Shown piece by piece: positions 10,240 through 20,441 of a stretch of 64,000 nt of DNA; positions within the stretch are counted from its first letter, which is position 1, and the number at the start of each line of letters is the position of its first letter. The translations under genes were made by a program, and so were the position numbers. This DNA is from Hymenopellis radicata (lineage: Eukaryota; Basidiomycota; Agaricomycetes; Agaricales; Physalacriaceae): contig JADNRX010000039.1 of NCBI GenBank assembly GCA_015501595.1, positions 62,001-126,000 on the forward strand. Direction: 5' to 3'. The notes below the pieces were generated by a model, which worked only from the letters and a program-made list of their open reading frames with translations, was not told the DNA's origin and ran no database searches.

Positions 10240-11525
10240 ATGGCACAAGGTGAGTGCTTCGTCTCTCAACGCAAGCTCTAAACGCGAACTCCATATAGAT
10301 GCCCTCGTTTCTCTTTTTGTTACTATGCACACCTTTGGCTGGATAGGCTCCCTCAGTCTGCTCCTCACGGTCATCTGCTCGTCGGCCGTGAACCGCCACT
10401 TGACATGGATGAACCTCAACTTCAGCTGGATTATCGCATGCTTCGCTGCTGCTCTCCTGTGCGTATTTGTTCCTGAATATCATTCAATTGATTTCCCCTG
10501 AATGGACATTGACAACCACGAGTGATGCTAACACGCGATCTTAGGCTCACGTCCGGGCAGCTGTTTAAGGATACGCCGAATTCCAGTATCTGCCTCATCC
10601 AGTCGTCGACGATGTTGGCTGTGCCTTCTCTGTATGTGGAACACTTTACTTGTTTGGACCAAGACTCTGAACGACGAAGAACAGAACCGCTGGGACGACG
10701 CTTTCGTTCGTTACTTATGTGTGTGTATTCGGGGATGCTAGTGTTCTCAATCGTGATTGATCTTTCAGCTATGGATAGAAATCAAATGTCGCGCGCAAGA
10801 TCGTAAAGCGGCTACTTCGTTTCAGTGGGATGCTGCGGTGTGTTCTGCTTATTTGACATCTAGCTATACATCAGTTCATATCCTTTAGCTCGCGTTGATG
10901 CCATTCATATTTCCCTTCGTCTTCTTGGTTATCGGCTTCACTGTGAGTCATTCCACATACGTACTGTCGGCCCGCTGGTAGTAATCATGATGTAGAATGG
11001 TTATCAAAACCCCTCGTCGGTGATCCTCGCCCCCTCAAAGATGGCGTGCATCAACACCAATATGCCCACCGCGTAAGGGCCTCCACCCACTCGAATACCG
11101 CGTACTGACAACTGACTCTTATCAGCTCGCAAGTAACTATCGCCTACTGCACCGCCCTCATGGTCCCGACTGTGGTTCTATCGTTTCTTGTCAATCTGGA
11201 GGTATACCGGCATTGGAAAGAAACGTTGGCTAAGATGATCAGGCTTGCTGTCTTTATGTTCTTTAGCCTCATCGCTGTCGTGTCCGTTATCCTTTTCTAC
11301 TCAATTCCTTGGTACTCATCGATTCATAGCATCAATGTCATCGTTGCATCAGGAGCCAACTTTGGCACAGCCTACGGTGTACCAAATATTCTCGTAAGCC
11401 TCGCACCGGTTTCGTACGTGCTGGTCTTCGCGACACAGAAGGACATCATTTCAGCGTGGATGTTCTGGAGACGAAGAAATCATGCGCAGCCGCTTGAGAA
11501 GAGTCCAACGATCGAAATTGTATAA
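10240..11525 (+). CDS. Fungal 7TM (GPCR-like) membrane protein, possibly frame-disrupted
   Basis: A 10-base first exon (ATGGCACAAG, 10240-10249) splices by gtgagt/catatag to 10299, giving MAQDALVSLFVTMHTFGWIG. Hydrophobic segments follow in separate exons: LSLLLTVICSSAV, FSWIIACFAAALL, an ICLIQSSTMLAVPSL segment, ALMPFIFPFVFLVIGFT, VTIAYCTALMVPTVVLSFLV, LAVFMFFSLIAVVSVILFY and NILVSLAPVSYVLVFAT. A short charged C-terminal tail ends at 11525. The layout resembles the basidiomycete-specific receptor-like proteins whose ligands are unknown; it is not a Ste3 receptor by motif. Around 10630-10640 the frame ending LAVPSL and the frame starting WNTLLVWTKTLNDEEQ do not join by an obvious GT-AG intron. 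Either an intron is missed or there is a small indel. Family placement is tentative. Confidence 0.6.
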
Positions 11526-12101
11526 CTAGTCACGTTGCTTGTCCAGGCCCTTCGTTTCCTTCGAAATTGGAAATTCAGTCTTGTATACACCTGTTGAGAG
11601 CTGGTATCGGAGGAGCCGGGGAAGGGCTCACATGAGTGAGGACAGCGCGTAGCGCGGGACTCAGACGACGGGAACGACGACGATGACGGGGAAAGCAGGG
11701 ATAATATTACACGTGGTGGTGACTACTGTAAGGTATACCCGTCGGGACTCGGGCCGACACAACCGAATCGCAACAACACCGGGATTTCCGATCGGTATCT
11801 AATCAAGAGAGGTTTCTCGCCTCTACATCGTACGCCAGCTCAATGCGCATGTCCATGATGATCTACGCAAATTTGCAAGTCAGTACCACGCTTCCAAGCC
11901 CTATTTGAAGTAGTACAGTGCGCTTTTACTAAGTACCGATAGTCACCGGCGACGATAGTCAAGACCACTCAGAACGAGCTGGCTGGCTGGCGTAGGATGA
12001 ATGACACAAAAGCTACCGTTGCGACGCGGATTGTACTCGAGTAGAAATGTACTCGGGATACGACGCTTGCGGTTTTCGACAGCTTGCACCCTTGAATGGT
12101 T
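11526..12101. other. Intergenic, nothing recognised
   Basis: This stretch follows the stop of the 7TM gene and ends at the stop of the convergent secreted-protein gene. No open frame with motifs or splice support was found. Confidence 0.5.
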
Positions 12102-12707
12102 TCAATTCAATCTGACCGACTGTTTGGAGCTGCGGCAGTTTCGACTGTCCGGCTCTATGATTCCATCGTCAATTATCTCTATGTCCTGGCCTACATAGAA
12201 AGTATTATATAGCCTCACTGCCCCAGAAGACTTTGTAAGCTAAGCTATGTTTAAATAGAGTCGAAGTTACTCTCGGAATCCAAAGAACATTCACAATTGC
12301 AGAAGAGTGCAAGGTCCTGAGAGAGCCGCGGAGACACTGCGTCAACTCGCGAAGGTAAAGAAAGCAAATATGAACTTACTCGACACCCATTGAAGCTCGT
12401 TAGACACGAACGCGCTCAACCGGGAGAGATTCTGCGTCGGGCTCATAAAACCAAGGTGGTCCCGACGCGTAAGTGTTACGCAGGTGTCCTTTTCAGTAGG
12501 AGCCATCTGTCGATGAAAGTCGTTGATGTCTGGTGAGCTAGAGGGGCGAGCATGAAGCAATTACCTCGCAGTTACGCTTGCCAGCGCCTGAAAGAGAGAT
12601 TAGTGGTTCCTTAGCAACAACAGATAGTATTAGAGCTGACTGATAGGTGTGCTGGAAGCTAAGAGCGCGAGAGAAACGAAGAAGAATAGGCGTAAGAGAG
12701 CAGCCAT
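12102..12707 (-). CDS. Small secreted protein, possibly LysM-like (left copy)
   Basis: Four exons (12707-12641, 12587-12565, 12506-12380, 12190-12102) sum to 306 bases, giving 101 residues. All junctions are GT-AG and in phase. The N-terminus MAALLRLFFFVSLALLASSTPIS is a clear signal peptide. The mature part has three cysteines, in NCE, KDTC and SRNC. The pattern CE-MAPTEKDTC ... NELQWVSSQDIEIIDDGIIEPDSRNC loosely recalls a single LysM domain (xxGDTC ... N ... ixPG), but the match is weak. A TATA box lies 57 bp upstream. A near-identical start appears at 63796 on the other strand, in the right arm of the large inverted duplication. The function is unknown; a cell-wall or host-interaction role is only a guess. 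Confidence 0.7.
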
Positions 12708-13090
12708 TGTGTGAAGATACTGGTGGTTGCTGGTGTTGAAGGAAGTCCAAGGCAGTTGAGGCAGTTATATAGGACCACAGAGAGCCTTATGACATAGACG
12801 TGGTGTAGTTAGTGGATGAATGATAGCAAGCCGCGCCGCTAGTGGAGCTGTCACCGTACTGCGCAGAGCCGCGTCTGTTGGACAGAGCAAGTTTCAACAT
12901 GACGGCGATCCGTGGGGGGCGCTACACGTAGATGAGAATCAATATCGTCGCAGTGTAGGACGTTTTACACGAGTTCATTCTCCACTGTGTTGGAGGCAAG
13001 TATCCTAGCGCTGAATGGACTTGAAAGTTGAGTATGGGAACAGAACGCCCACGTGGGAAAATCATCTCCGGTTGCACCGTAACCACCATC
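12708..13090. other. Divergent promoter region, secreted protein / SRPBCC (left)
   Basis: About 380 bp between two divergent starts. It holds the TATA box of the secreted-protein gene. No gene is seen. The mirror region is 63398-63795. Confidence 0.5.
12764..12771 (-). promoter_or_regulatory. TATA box of the left secreted-protein gene
   Basis: TATATAAC on the minus strand, 57 bases before the ATG at 12707. The same motif sits at the equivalent place in the right arm (63729-63736). Confidence 0.6.
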
Positions 13091-13722
13091 ATGTCTACTA
13101 AACTCCCGCCTAGCACCTCTGACGCTATATTCTCAGTCTCTGGATCTTCCATAATCAACGCCCCCGTCGAAAAAGTATGGGAACTTCTCCTTGGTTTCGA
13201 CAGATACAAATCATGGTAGATTTGCCCCCTTTTTTAGCGGCTCATCGCGTTTAATGCATGTCCAGGAATCCTTTCGTGTATGTCTCTTGCCTCCACTGCC
13301 CGTCAAAATCCTAGACTCTGTCCTCCATTAGGCGTGATCAAAAAGTCACAGACCGAGCTGGCACTCCTACAGGGCATGAACTCGCCGAGGGGCAACACAT
13401 GTCCTTGTCCGTTCATCTACCCCCGTCTCTCAGCGAGAGCGTCCCGTTCTATCAAAGGTCATCCGCTTTTGTGTGCTGTACCTTTCTGGACAACGAGAAT
13501 CACCGCGTCGCATGGTGTACAGCCTCGATACCCAGCTGGCTTTTGCATGCGGAACGATGGCAGATGCTCACGGTGGAGGCCGACGGACGCGTCAAGTACG
13601 AAAGCGTAGAGGTCTTCAATGGGATATTGGCCTGTCTTGTTAGGTTTTTTGTTGGCAAGAATTTGCGTTTCGGATTTGACGCGATGGCAGAAGGGTTAAA
13701 GGTGAAAGCCGAGAGCGCTTAA
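13091..13722 (+). CDS. SRPBCC-fold (polyketide cyclase/START-like) protein, left copy
   Basis: Exons 13091-13215, 13266-13277 (a 12-base micro-exon) and 13332-13722 total 528 bases, giving 175 residues. The start MSTKLPPSTSDAIFSVSGSSIINAPVEKVWELLLGFDRYKSWNPFVRDQ has the typical SRPBCC opening: a beta strand, then the apVekVWelL helix, then ..yksWnPf. The C-terminal helix is FFVGKNLRFGFDAMAEGLKVKAE. Members bind hydrophobic ligands or act as cyclases or aromatase-like proteins, and many fungal ones are uncharacterised. It has no signal peptide, so it is likely cytosolic. An intact mirror copy is at 62761-63397. The substrate is unknown. Confidence 0.8.
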
Positions 13723-14078
13723 ACCAGGTCAGGTCAATCATTATCATCGGGCAGGAGAGTGGATCTGATTCAGTATACATTGTCAGGTTGTAACAGTGTA
13801 CGTCTGAAGTATAATTCGTTTCGAGCACGAGTTTCGATTGACGGTCGCGCTACGACCGCATTTAACAACAAATACAGCGACGGTGAAGGCGCGGGCCCTC
13901 ATTACCACCAGAGCTTCCTCTGTTAACTATCTGTGTTTTGCTTTGGTGCTTGTCTCGACTCAGAACGGTTGGGATTTTGATCGTCCTGAGAATGTGGCCC
14001 CTCTTCTCGGCCTACAAGAGCTGCTGAATAGCTCCTTTCCCTTCTTGTCCTATCTCTATCACATACACTCACATCACC
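13723..14078. other. Promoter region of the left GRRP-motif gene
   Basis: A 356-bp spacer. The segment from about 13960 (gattttgatcgtcctgagaa) to the ATG is conserved at the right arm and again at about 17785-17910. It therefore behaves like a conserved promoter and leader of this small gene family. Confidence 0.5.
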
Positions 14079-14483
14079 ATGATTTCCACCATGAACAGCC
14101 TCACTGCTGATGTCAAGCGTCGCCGCACCCTCCAGGGACGTTACGGACGACACGTTGAGCAGAGTTGGGTGGGACGGAGGGCGACGCAGACGATTCGCAC
14201 ACTCGAGGAGACAGTCCAAGAGCAAGAACACATCCCGAAGGAACGTCAGATAACACTCGATATTCTGAAGGGCAGACGCCCACAGGCTGGTCTTATAAAC
14301 CTGACCGAGCGTTTTGTCGTTCGTGAGAAGGAGATGTTTCGGGACGAGCAGACCGACTTCCGCAATTGGCAGGAAACTCTAGAGATCCTCGAGGGGAGGC
14401 GTCCGCCACCTCTTGCTCGATGCACATATTCTGAGTCCGCAGCCTGGCACTGTCGTCACCTGGCGGCTCAGGCGGGGCAGTAG
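14079..14483 (+). CDS. Unknown small protein with repeated ILxGRRP motifs (left, long form)
   Basis: A single open frame of 134 codons. It starts MISTMNSLTADVKRRRTLQGR, followed by GRHVEQSWVGRRATQTIRTLEETV. The motif TLDILKGRRPQ is followed 45 residues later by TLEILEGRRPP. The protein is charged and probably helical, without a signal peptide or membrane segment. I do not recognise the family. The mirror copy at 62165-62380 has lost two bases in the first GRRP motif and stops early. A further partial copy of the leader and first codons is at about 17690-17960. Coding status rests on conservation of the N-terminal frame between copies. Confidence 0.5.
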   Translation: MISTMNSLTADVKRRRTLQGRYGRHVEQSWVGRRATQTIRTLEETVQEQEHIPKERQITLDILKGRRPQAGLINLTERFVVREKEMFRDEQTDFRNWQETLEILEGRRPPPLARCTYSESAAWHCRHLAAQAGQ

Positions 14484-15333
14484 GAGGTCGTCGGGTGCGG
14501 TTGGCGGTGGGGCGGAGAGAGAGGACTCACGGTGCGCGACACATTTCCGTGAAGACTGAGGAAGCATATTGGGCATCCGGGGGTATATCACTGTCACACC
14601 GTGCGGCGACCAGTCTTTGGATGGATTTTCACGCAGTTTATCTGTGGAGAAATCTGGGGGGGTTCACAATTAGCGATTGGCGTTCCCGAAAGACAGTACC
14701 GTTTGGTGCGCCACCAGTTGCATTTTCGTTCGGCGTGATCTGGGGGATATTCGGTGATTCAACACAGTGGCCCATATGGGCTCTGGGGGTACACTCGGTC
14801 GGAAGCGTTGTGCGAATGGTATTCGCACAATGCTTTCGAGCTACAATCACCTTTGTATGTCCATCGAATAATCAGGCATGTATGTACAATATTGTTGAAA
14901 TCCAATGCTCAGTACGACATTACGTTACATTGTGATTGGGCAGCCTGCACGAAGTCGAGGCAAAGCCAGAAAAGGTATCGCGTTTAGGTGAGAGCTACCA
15001 GGCACTACCAAAGGGGGGAGTTCTACACTGCTACCGGAGCTAAATCTCTCAGGTACTGTTATTAGCCAAGGTGAGTTTTTCCTGATGTTGATGACTTGTT
15101 GAGGGAGATCGTCTTGCGGATTTACAGCTTTCCAGCCGGGGAACGCTTTGACGTCCTTGATTATAATTTATGGGGGAGATCGAGAGACAGATCTAGATGG
15201 CGACTGGGATCGGCGGCGTGCGGGCTGGGAAAGCGATTTGTTACGGAGTTTAATCTGGTGAATAACTTTCGCAGAAAGTTTTAATATTGCCTCCAACAAT
15301 CCATGGCGGCGAGTTCTATAGTATTGATGTAGG
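14484..15333. other. Spacer between GRRP gene and aldo-keto reductase (left)
   Basis: This 850-bp spacer is conserved in the right arm. Short frames in it (for example one reading WMDFHAVYLWRNLGG near 14620-14660) are similar in both arms. Because the whole arm is duplicated, that does not prove coding. No motif recognised. Confidence 0.45.
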
Positions 15334-16752
15334 CTACCAGCCGAGTTGTTCGTAGGTCCAACCATATACTTGACCGTGACTGTCAGCTGTATTCGACACC
15401 CTCTGATTGCGATCCAACGCGTCAATCCTTTCAACATCATCGTCTTTCAAATCTGGAACCTTGACTATAATCAGTTTCGTCTTCATCACACGTATCATCG
15501 GTACTAACTAGAAGGTTTTCCTTCTGTCTTGTTTCGTTTATGCTTTTCGGAAGAACGACAGTTCCTCTCGCAGCATGCCACGCTAAAATGACCTGAGTGG
15601 GCGTAGCGTCATACCGTGTAGCAATCTGGGCGATTTCGGGATCACTTCGAACAACATTGCGGCCTGAACGAAAGAGTCAATCTGAGGTCTCCTTGTCCGA
15701 GTCGACCGACCTCCTGGAGTGTACGCTGCAACCGTGATTCCCTTCTCCTTGCAATACACCAGAAGCTCGTTCTGTGCCAGATATGGATGCATTCTGCACA
15801 GCTGGTCAGTCATGAGCGCTACAGCATTCCAGTTTCACTCACTCGACCTGATTGACGGCAGGCGTAACCTCTGCGGTCAACAAAAGCTCTTCTAGTCTGC
15901 AAAATAGTTGTCAGCTGAGACGCGAACCCAACATAACTCGGAGAGCGCTACGTCTTGATCGAAAAGTTGCTGACGCCGATCGCTCTACAGGTCCCTCGGT
16001 GATAAGCAAGCTCTAGTTGCTTCCATGAGTCGGCGAAATTATAGCGATTCGACAACTTGTATGTCCCGTCTGGATTCTTGGGGAAATCAGAGCCATCTAG
16101 TTAGGCTGAGCACTGAGTCTTCATGCAATTGCAGCCTCAATGTACCTTCTGAATCGGCACATTGAGGCCAATGTAACAGGTACTTTATCCCTCTGTTCGT
16201 CAGCTGCCTCTTGATGTAGGAATGAATGACTGACCAGATCAATGTAAGTAGTCTTTAGATTGTTCAGACTTTCTTCGATCGCGTCTTGAATGCAATGATG
16301 TTTCGTCCAACTAGGCTGCGTATCAGATTCGACAGTTAGCAGATGAACAGAACGTACTTCAGCTTGGTTGTTATAAAAATCTCTTCCCGAGGAACGCCAC
16401 TAGATTCAATGGCCTCCGCGACAGCCGTTTCAGTCCCTGTACCACGCGTTAACCGGATAGTAGTAGCTTCCATGTTCTGAAATTCCGACCATAGATGTTT
16501 GCCGTATCAATGTGTCGGTATCCAGCCTATCAGCGTTTCAAAAACGTGGAGTATTCAAGAACACGCATTCTGTGTTTACCTTGAGTGCTGTAACTAGCCA
16601 TCGCGCCGTGTCTTTGCCTTCTGGTACTTTGGCAGGTGATGCCCCGATACCTGGCCATCAGAGTCCATCACCAGCTGCGGTACAGAGACGGAATACACAC
16701 CGATGAAGGGAATATCAGCGCCGGTGTTGAGTTTAAACGTAGTGGGCGACAT
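15334..16752 (-). CDS. Aldo-keto reductase, left copy
   Basis: About ten short exons on the minus strand, all junctions GT-AG. Spliced, it begins MSPTTFKLNTGADIPFIGIGASPAKVPEGKDTARWLV, then [39 protein letters not shown] and YLLHWPQ. It continues with AIGVSNFSIKTLEELL, PAVNQVEMHPYLAQNELLVYC and VILAWHAARGTVVLPKSINE, and ends YGWTYEQLGW. The catalytic tetrad is visible: Asp and Tyr in DTANIY, Lys in TTK and His in LLHWP. The family reduces aldehydes and ketones with NADPH in the cytosol. It starts 163 bp from the divergent HhH gene. No break was found, unlike its neighbour. The intact mirror copy is at 59721-61137. Confidence 0.85.
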
Positions 16753-16915
16753 CTTGGCTGTGGTAAATGACTCGCTCGGATTGCGATAAACAGACAACAA
16801 CAGACGCGTCCATCAACGGTCACATGTATGACTCCCCTGTCTCTGACCATGACCATCACTGGTAAGTAAGATCTTCAAGTCTCTCTAATGCAATGTTGAC
16901 TAGAAGCCCAGTAAT

Positions 16916-17624
16916 ATGAAGCACTCCTTTGCCTCGCTGACCCCCGCGCAAGTGCGCTCGCAGCCCCGACAAACCGTCTTCACGGACGCCCAGCAGGCCC
17001 TGCAGTCCGGCGTTGACAGCATAGTCGGCGACATCAAAAGTCGCTCTCCGATACATATCACACTTCTTGAGCTGCAGAAAATCATGGACTACAAGCTTAC
17101 TTTTGGCCAGAACCGTCCTGCTCTTCGCGCGCTCATCAAGAAAAACTCTGCCACGCAGGTGAAGGAGGTCACCGAAAGAGCACTGGGGGAGTCTCTAGCA
17201 GAAGGCACGTGGGACAGTCTGAAATTGGCTTCTCTGCGAGGTCAAGGGTGTTGGACCCGCCACAGCGTCGCTCATCCTGAGTCTCATCTATCCCCGCAAT
17301 ATACCCTTCTTCTCTGACGAGGCCACGGTCGACGTGCTCGCTCTCGTTGGTGGTAGGAAAGCTATCAAGTACCCGCACGCGACTTACAAGACGTTGTACG
17401 ATGCTCTCGAAGACATGACGTCTACGATCAACCAGAACGCGCCTTCAGAGGAACCTTTAGGTCGCGGAGAGCTGGAGCGAGCGATATGGCACTCTGTCCG
17501 GCTCCAAGATTCCGCATCTCCTGTTGTCAAATCTTCAAAGCGCAAGTCGGACGCGGATAGGAGAGAAGCCTCCAAAGAGGAAACGTACAAAAAGGCATAT
17601 TATCATTTCTTAACGCTGTCATGA
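16916..17624 (+). pseudogene. HhH (helix-hairpin-helix) protein gene, left copy, frameshifted
   Basis: The frame MKHSFASLTPAQVRSQ ... WDSLKLA matches the intact 235-residue gene of the right arm. After 17230 the 8 bases ctggacat are missing, shifting the frame just before the LKGVGPATA hairpin. A second, 2-base loss lies near 17559-17562 (gcggatag against gcggatgaac). Downstream sequence is still recognisable in another frame (FFSDEATVDVLALVGGRKAIKYPHATYKTLYDALEDM). The product would lack the DNA-binding hairpin. Confidence 0.85.
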
Positions 17625-17639
17625 TTCGCTTATCGGTTA

Positions 17640-18623
17640 GACAGCTCCGGTGGAGCCGCGGGTCCTCAAGACGGTCATGAATTGTAAACTATCTGCTTCC
17701 TTGACGCTGCTTGTCTCGACTCAGAAGGTTGAGCCCGCTCATTCAACAATCGAGACTCATTCAACGATCGAGACGGCCGACCGAAACATCGATTTTGATC
17801 GTTCTGGGAATGTGGCCCCTCTTCACGGCCTACAAGTACTGCTGAATGGCTACTTTCCCTTCGTTTTCTCTCTCTATCAACTACTGTCACATCCACTCTT
17901 GACATAACCATGATTGCAATTGCCGACAACCTCACTGCTGATGTCAAGCGTCGCCCGCGTATACCATTCGCACAATGCCTCTGAGCTACAATGACCTTTG
18001 TATATTACCCTACAGAAATGCAATCACGCCTGTATGTACAGTATTGGAATGCTCAGTTTGAGTATGATGTTTTATTGTGATTGGGCAGGCTTCCCAAAAT
18101 CGAGGCACAGTCAGAAAAGGCACTTTGCGAGAAAGCCTGGGTGGGTGGCAGTGTCGCCGTGGCGCAAAGGAATTTGACAGCTTGGAGTAGATCGTATGTC
18201 ATGGGACTCAAAGAACGACACTAAAGTGGTCCTCTTAGCGTAGCGGCTATGCATGGACCATGCGGGGTTGTCATTCAATTTTTGGACACCAAAAGGAGGG
18301 TTCGAGGCCCGCCACAGCAGTGATTTTCCATGCCTCTTGAAAAGCTAGATCTTCTGATAGGTTCACCTGAAGGTCGCACCGCTGCGTAACTACGCCAGGA
18401 CCTGCTGCAAGTTCTCCTCCGACTCTTCTGGATGCACGTCAGATAACACTCGAGGGCAGACGCCCCTTTCAATACGCAAGCAGGACAGACGGTGCTGCGT
18501 CGTCAGAGCATTATATGTGTTACTCTACAGTGATTGACTATGTACAATATATACAATGATAAATGATTCGAAACAAATCGAAGGAGAAAAGATACATGAT
18601 AAAATGCATACACAAAATCCGCA
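17640..18623. repeat. Scrambled partial copies of the GRRP-gene unit
   Basis: Just inside the left arm, 17690-17960 resembles the leader and first codons of the GRRP-motif gene (NLTADVKRR, then fused to unrelated sequence). About 17960-18060 resembles the spacer near 14815-14900 (cgcacaatgc, acctttgtat). About 18430-18460 repeats cgtcagataacactcgagggcagacgccc. These look like a third, internally deleted and rearranged copy. No intact gene is seen; the rest of the stretch is featureless. Confidence 0.6.
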
Positions 18624-20366
18624 TCAGATCAAGAGGTCCAGCGGATCCGCCTCGTCTTCATCCTCGTCCTCAGGCATCGGCGCCATGACACGGATCATCA
18701 CGCTTTTCCGCGGACCCTACAATAGCATGATCAGAGACGATTATGGCAAAGGAGGGGTGTGTTTACCTTCCGGGCAGCAGTAGCGGGCTTCCTAGCCCTC
18801 TTGGTCGCATTCTCCTTCTGTTTGGCGGAAGCGGACCGAGGGCTAATGCGAAATCAGCATGAAACAAACAATATGAAGAAGGATAAACAGCGCACCGTGC
18901 ACTACTGGGCTTACCGCCGGCCTTGGACTTGACCTTCTTGCCCTCTTCCACATCGATCTTGCTGCGCTTCACGGAAACCTCGACCTCCTCCAAAGCCTCC
19001 TTTGCTTTTCTCTTGTTTGACGAACTCGCCTCTTCCCGCTTCGTTTGGAGTGGAGCTGGCTCTTCTTCCTGCTCAGCTGCTGGCTTCGGACGTTTCTTCG
19101 CAGGTGCAGGTTTCTTCTTGACCGGCGCCTTTGTCGTCGGTTTTCGAGTTTTCTTCACTGGGACTTGCTCCTCCTCCTCCTCCTCCTCGACGACATCTTT
19201 CTCCACATCTGCCTTGGCCTTCGTCTGACGTTTCTTGACGACAACATCCTCTGTTGACACCGCGACCGCTTTCGCAGCTTTCCGACCCTTCTTGGGCGAC
19301 GGCAGCTCCTCCTCAACTTTGGTTGGTTTCCGACGCTTCTTGGTTGGTGCGACATCGTCCTCTGGTTCATTGCGCGTTCGTGGCTTGACTTTGGATTTAG
19401 AATCGTCCTCTGTTTTCCTCGGTGTAGGCTTGGTGATCTCGTCGTCGGAATCATCAAGTGCGCGAATGGTCTGCATGGCATCTGAGCGAGAGGAGGGCCC
19501 AGATACTTTCGCTTTGCCCTTGGATGTAGATGTCGTAGATAGTGCTGTATGAGTGTTAAACAAGCCTTGAAACAAAAGGTTAACGTACGCTTCATGTTGA
19601 GCTCGTCAGGTTCTTCTTCCTCTTCGTCTACTTCGATTATAGGTGTCATAAACCTCTTGGGCTTTGGAAGCGGTTCCTCCTCTTCATCGTGGGCCGGTGG
19701 AGGGGCAGGTCGTCGACGAACGGGTTTGGATGCTGGCATGATGGAAGTAAGAATATAAGAGGTAATGGGTAAACATACAATCGTCTTTAGATGTGGACTT
19801 GGTTACCGCTTTTGGCTTTGGCTTTGGCTTAGCTTTGGGCTTAGGGTTTGACTTGGTCGACTTGGATTTCGTTGAAGGACCTATACAACACGTTCGGTCA
19901 GCGCTCGGGACAGCGACAAACCACTCACCAGCGACCGGTTCCCCGTCCACCTCTTCCGCCTTTTTCTTTGTCGCCGTCGTCGCGGTCTTCCCCTTGGGCG
20001 GTTGTTTCTTGGTGGGTGACAACGACCGCCTATTGGGCTGTTTCTTGGAGGGTGATAACGCCAGACTCCGTGACCGCAATGTTGCTCTCGCTAGCGGTCT
20101 ATTTCCAAGCAGTTTAGCGATAAGCTTATTCTCGCTCGAAGGCGTATATATGCTACAAAGCAAGTCAGTCATTCCATAAATGGTCACTTGGCGAGCACGC
20201 ACCCTCCACGGTTGCGTTTCCGCGACTGCTGTCGCCTCAAACGCTCCTCACGGCTGGCGGCGACGTCGAGCGGGGCTTTGGTTTTGTTTAAAGGTGTCTC
20301 CATAATAGGCCTAACGCCGGTCCTCGCTGCCGTGAACGACGAGAAAAGGATGGAGGGCTCTGCCAC
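18624..20366 (-). CDS. Lysine-rich nuclear protein with a KEN motif, unknown function
   Basis: Multi-exon minus-strand gene. Exon 1 reads MAEPSILFSSFTAARTG ... REERLRRQQSRKRNRGG and splices to IYTPSSENKLIAKLLG. Long low-complexity Lys/Arg/Glu/Pro tracts follow (KPKAKPKPKPK, EEEEEEEQ, PVKKKPAPAKKRPKP). Two final exons read SASAKQKENATKRARKPATAARK and GPRKSVMIRVMAPMPEDEDEDEADPLDLLI, stopping at 18624. The junction CG|gtgcgctg to attag|C restores frame. The composition indicates a nuclear, probably chromatin-associated, disordered protein. A KEN tripeptide suggests possible APC/C-dependent turnover (inference). I do not recognise the family. It is divergent from TDP1 with 75 bp between starts. 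The choice of first ATG is uncertain. Confidence 0.65.
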
Positions 20367-20441
20367 TGTCCAGGGTCGGAGACAAACAGACGCGCTGACA
20401 ACGTGACCAGATCTTGTTACGTCATCAGTCCACTCTATACC

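Larger units (their letters stand above)
12501..17639 (+). repeat. Left arm of a large inverted duplication
   Basis: This block matches 58825-64000 in reverse orientation, gene by gene and through the introns and intergenic spacers, at roughly 90 percent identity by eye. Similarity ends abruptly on the inner side after gcttatcggtta (17639). It presumably continues below 12501, because the secreted-protein gene extends to 12102 while its mirror copy runs off the window. Contents: secreted protein, SRPBCC protein, GRRP-motif protein, aldo-keto reductase and a broken HhH gene. Confidence 0.9.

Noticed and set aside
15168..15440. Frame ending RRRSQSPSRSVSRSPP that looks like an RS domain
   Set aside because: Most of it overlaps the last exon of the aldo-keto reductase in another frame, and the rest is not conserved in frame in the mirror arm.
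18290..18320. Second B-box-like sequence (gggttcgaggcccgcc)
   Set aside because: No cloverleaf can be drawn around it by eye.
19235..19552. Ser/Thr-rich plus-strand frames opposite the Lys-rich nuclear protein
   Set aside because: They arise from the complement of Lys/Glu codons; no start context or splice support.
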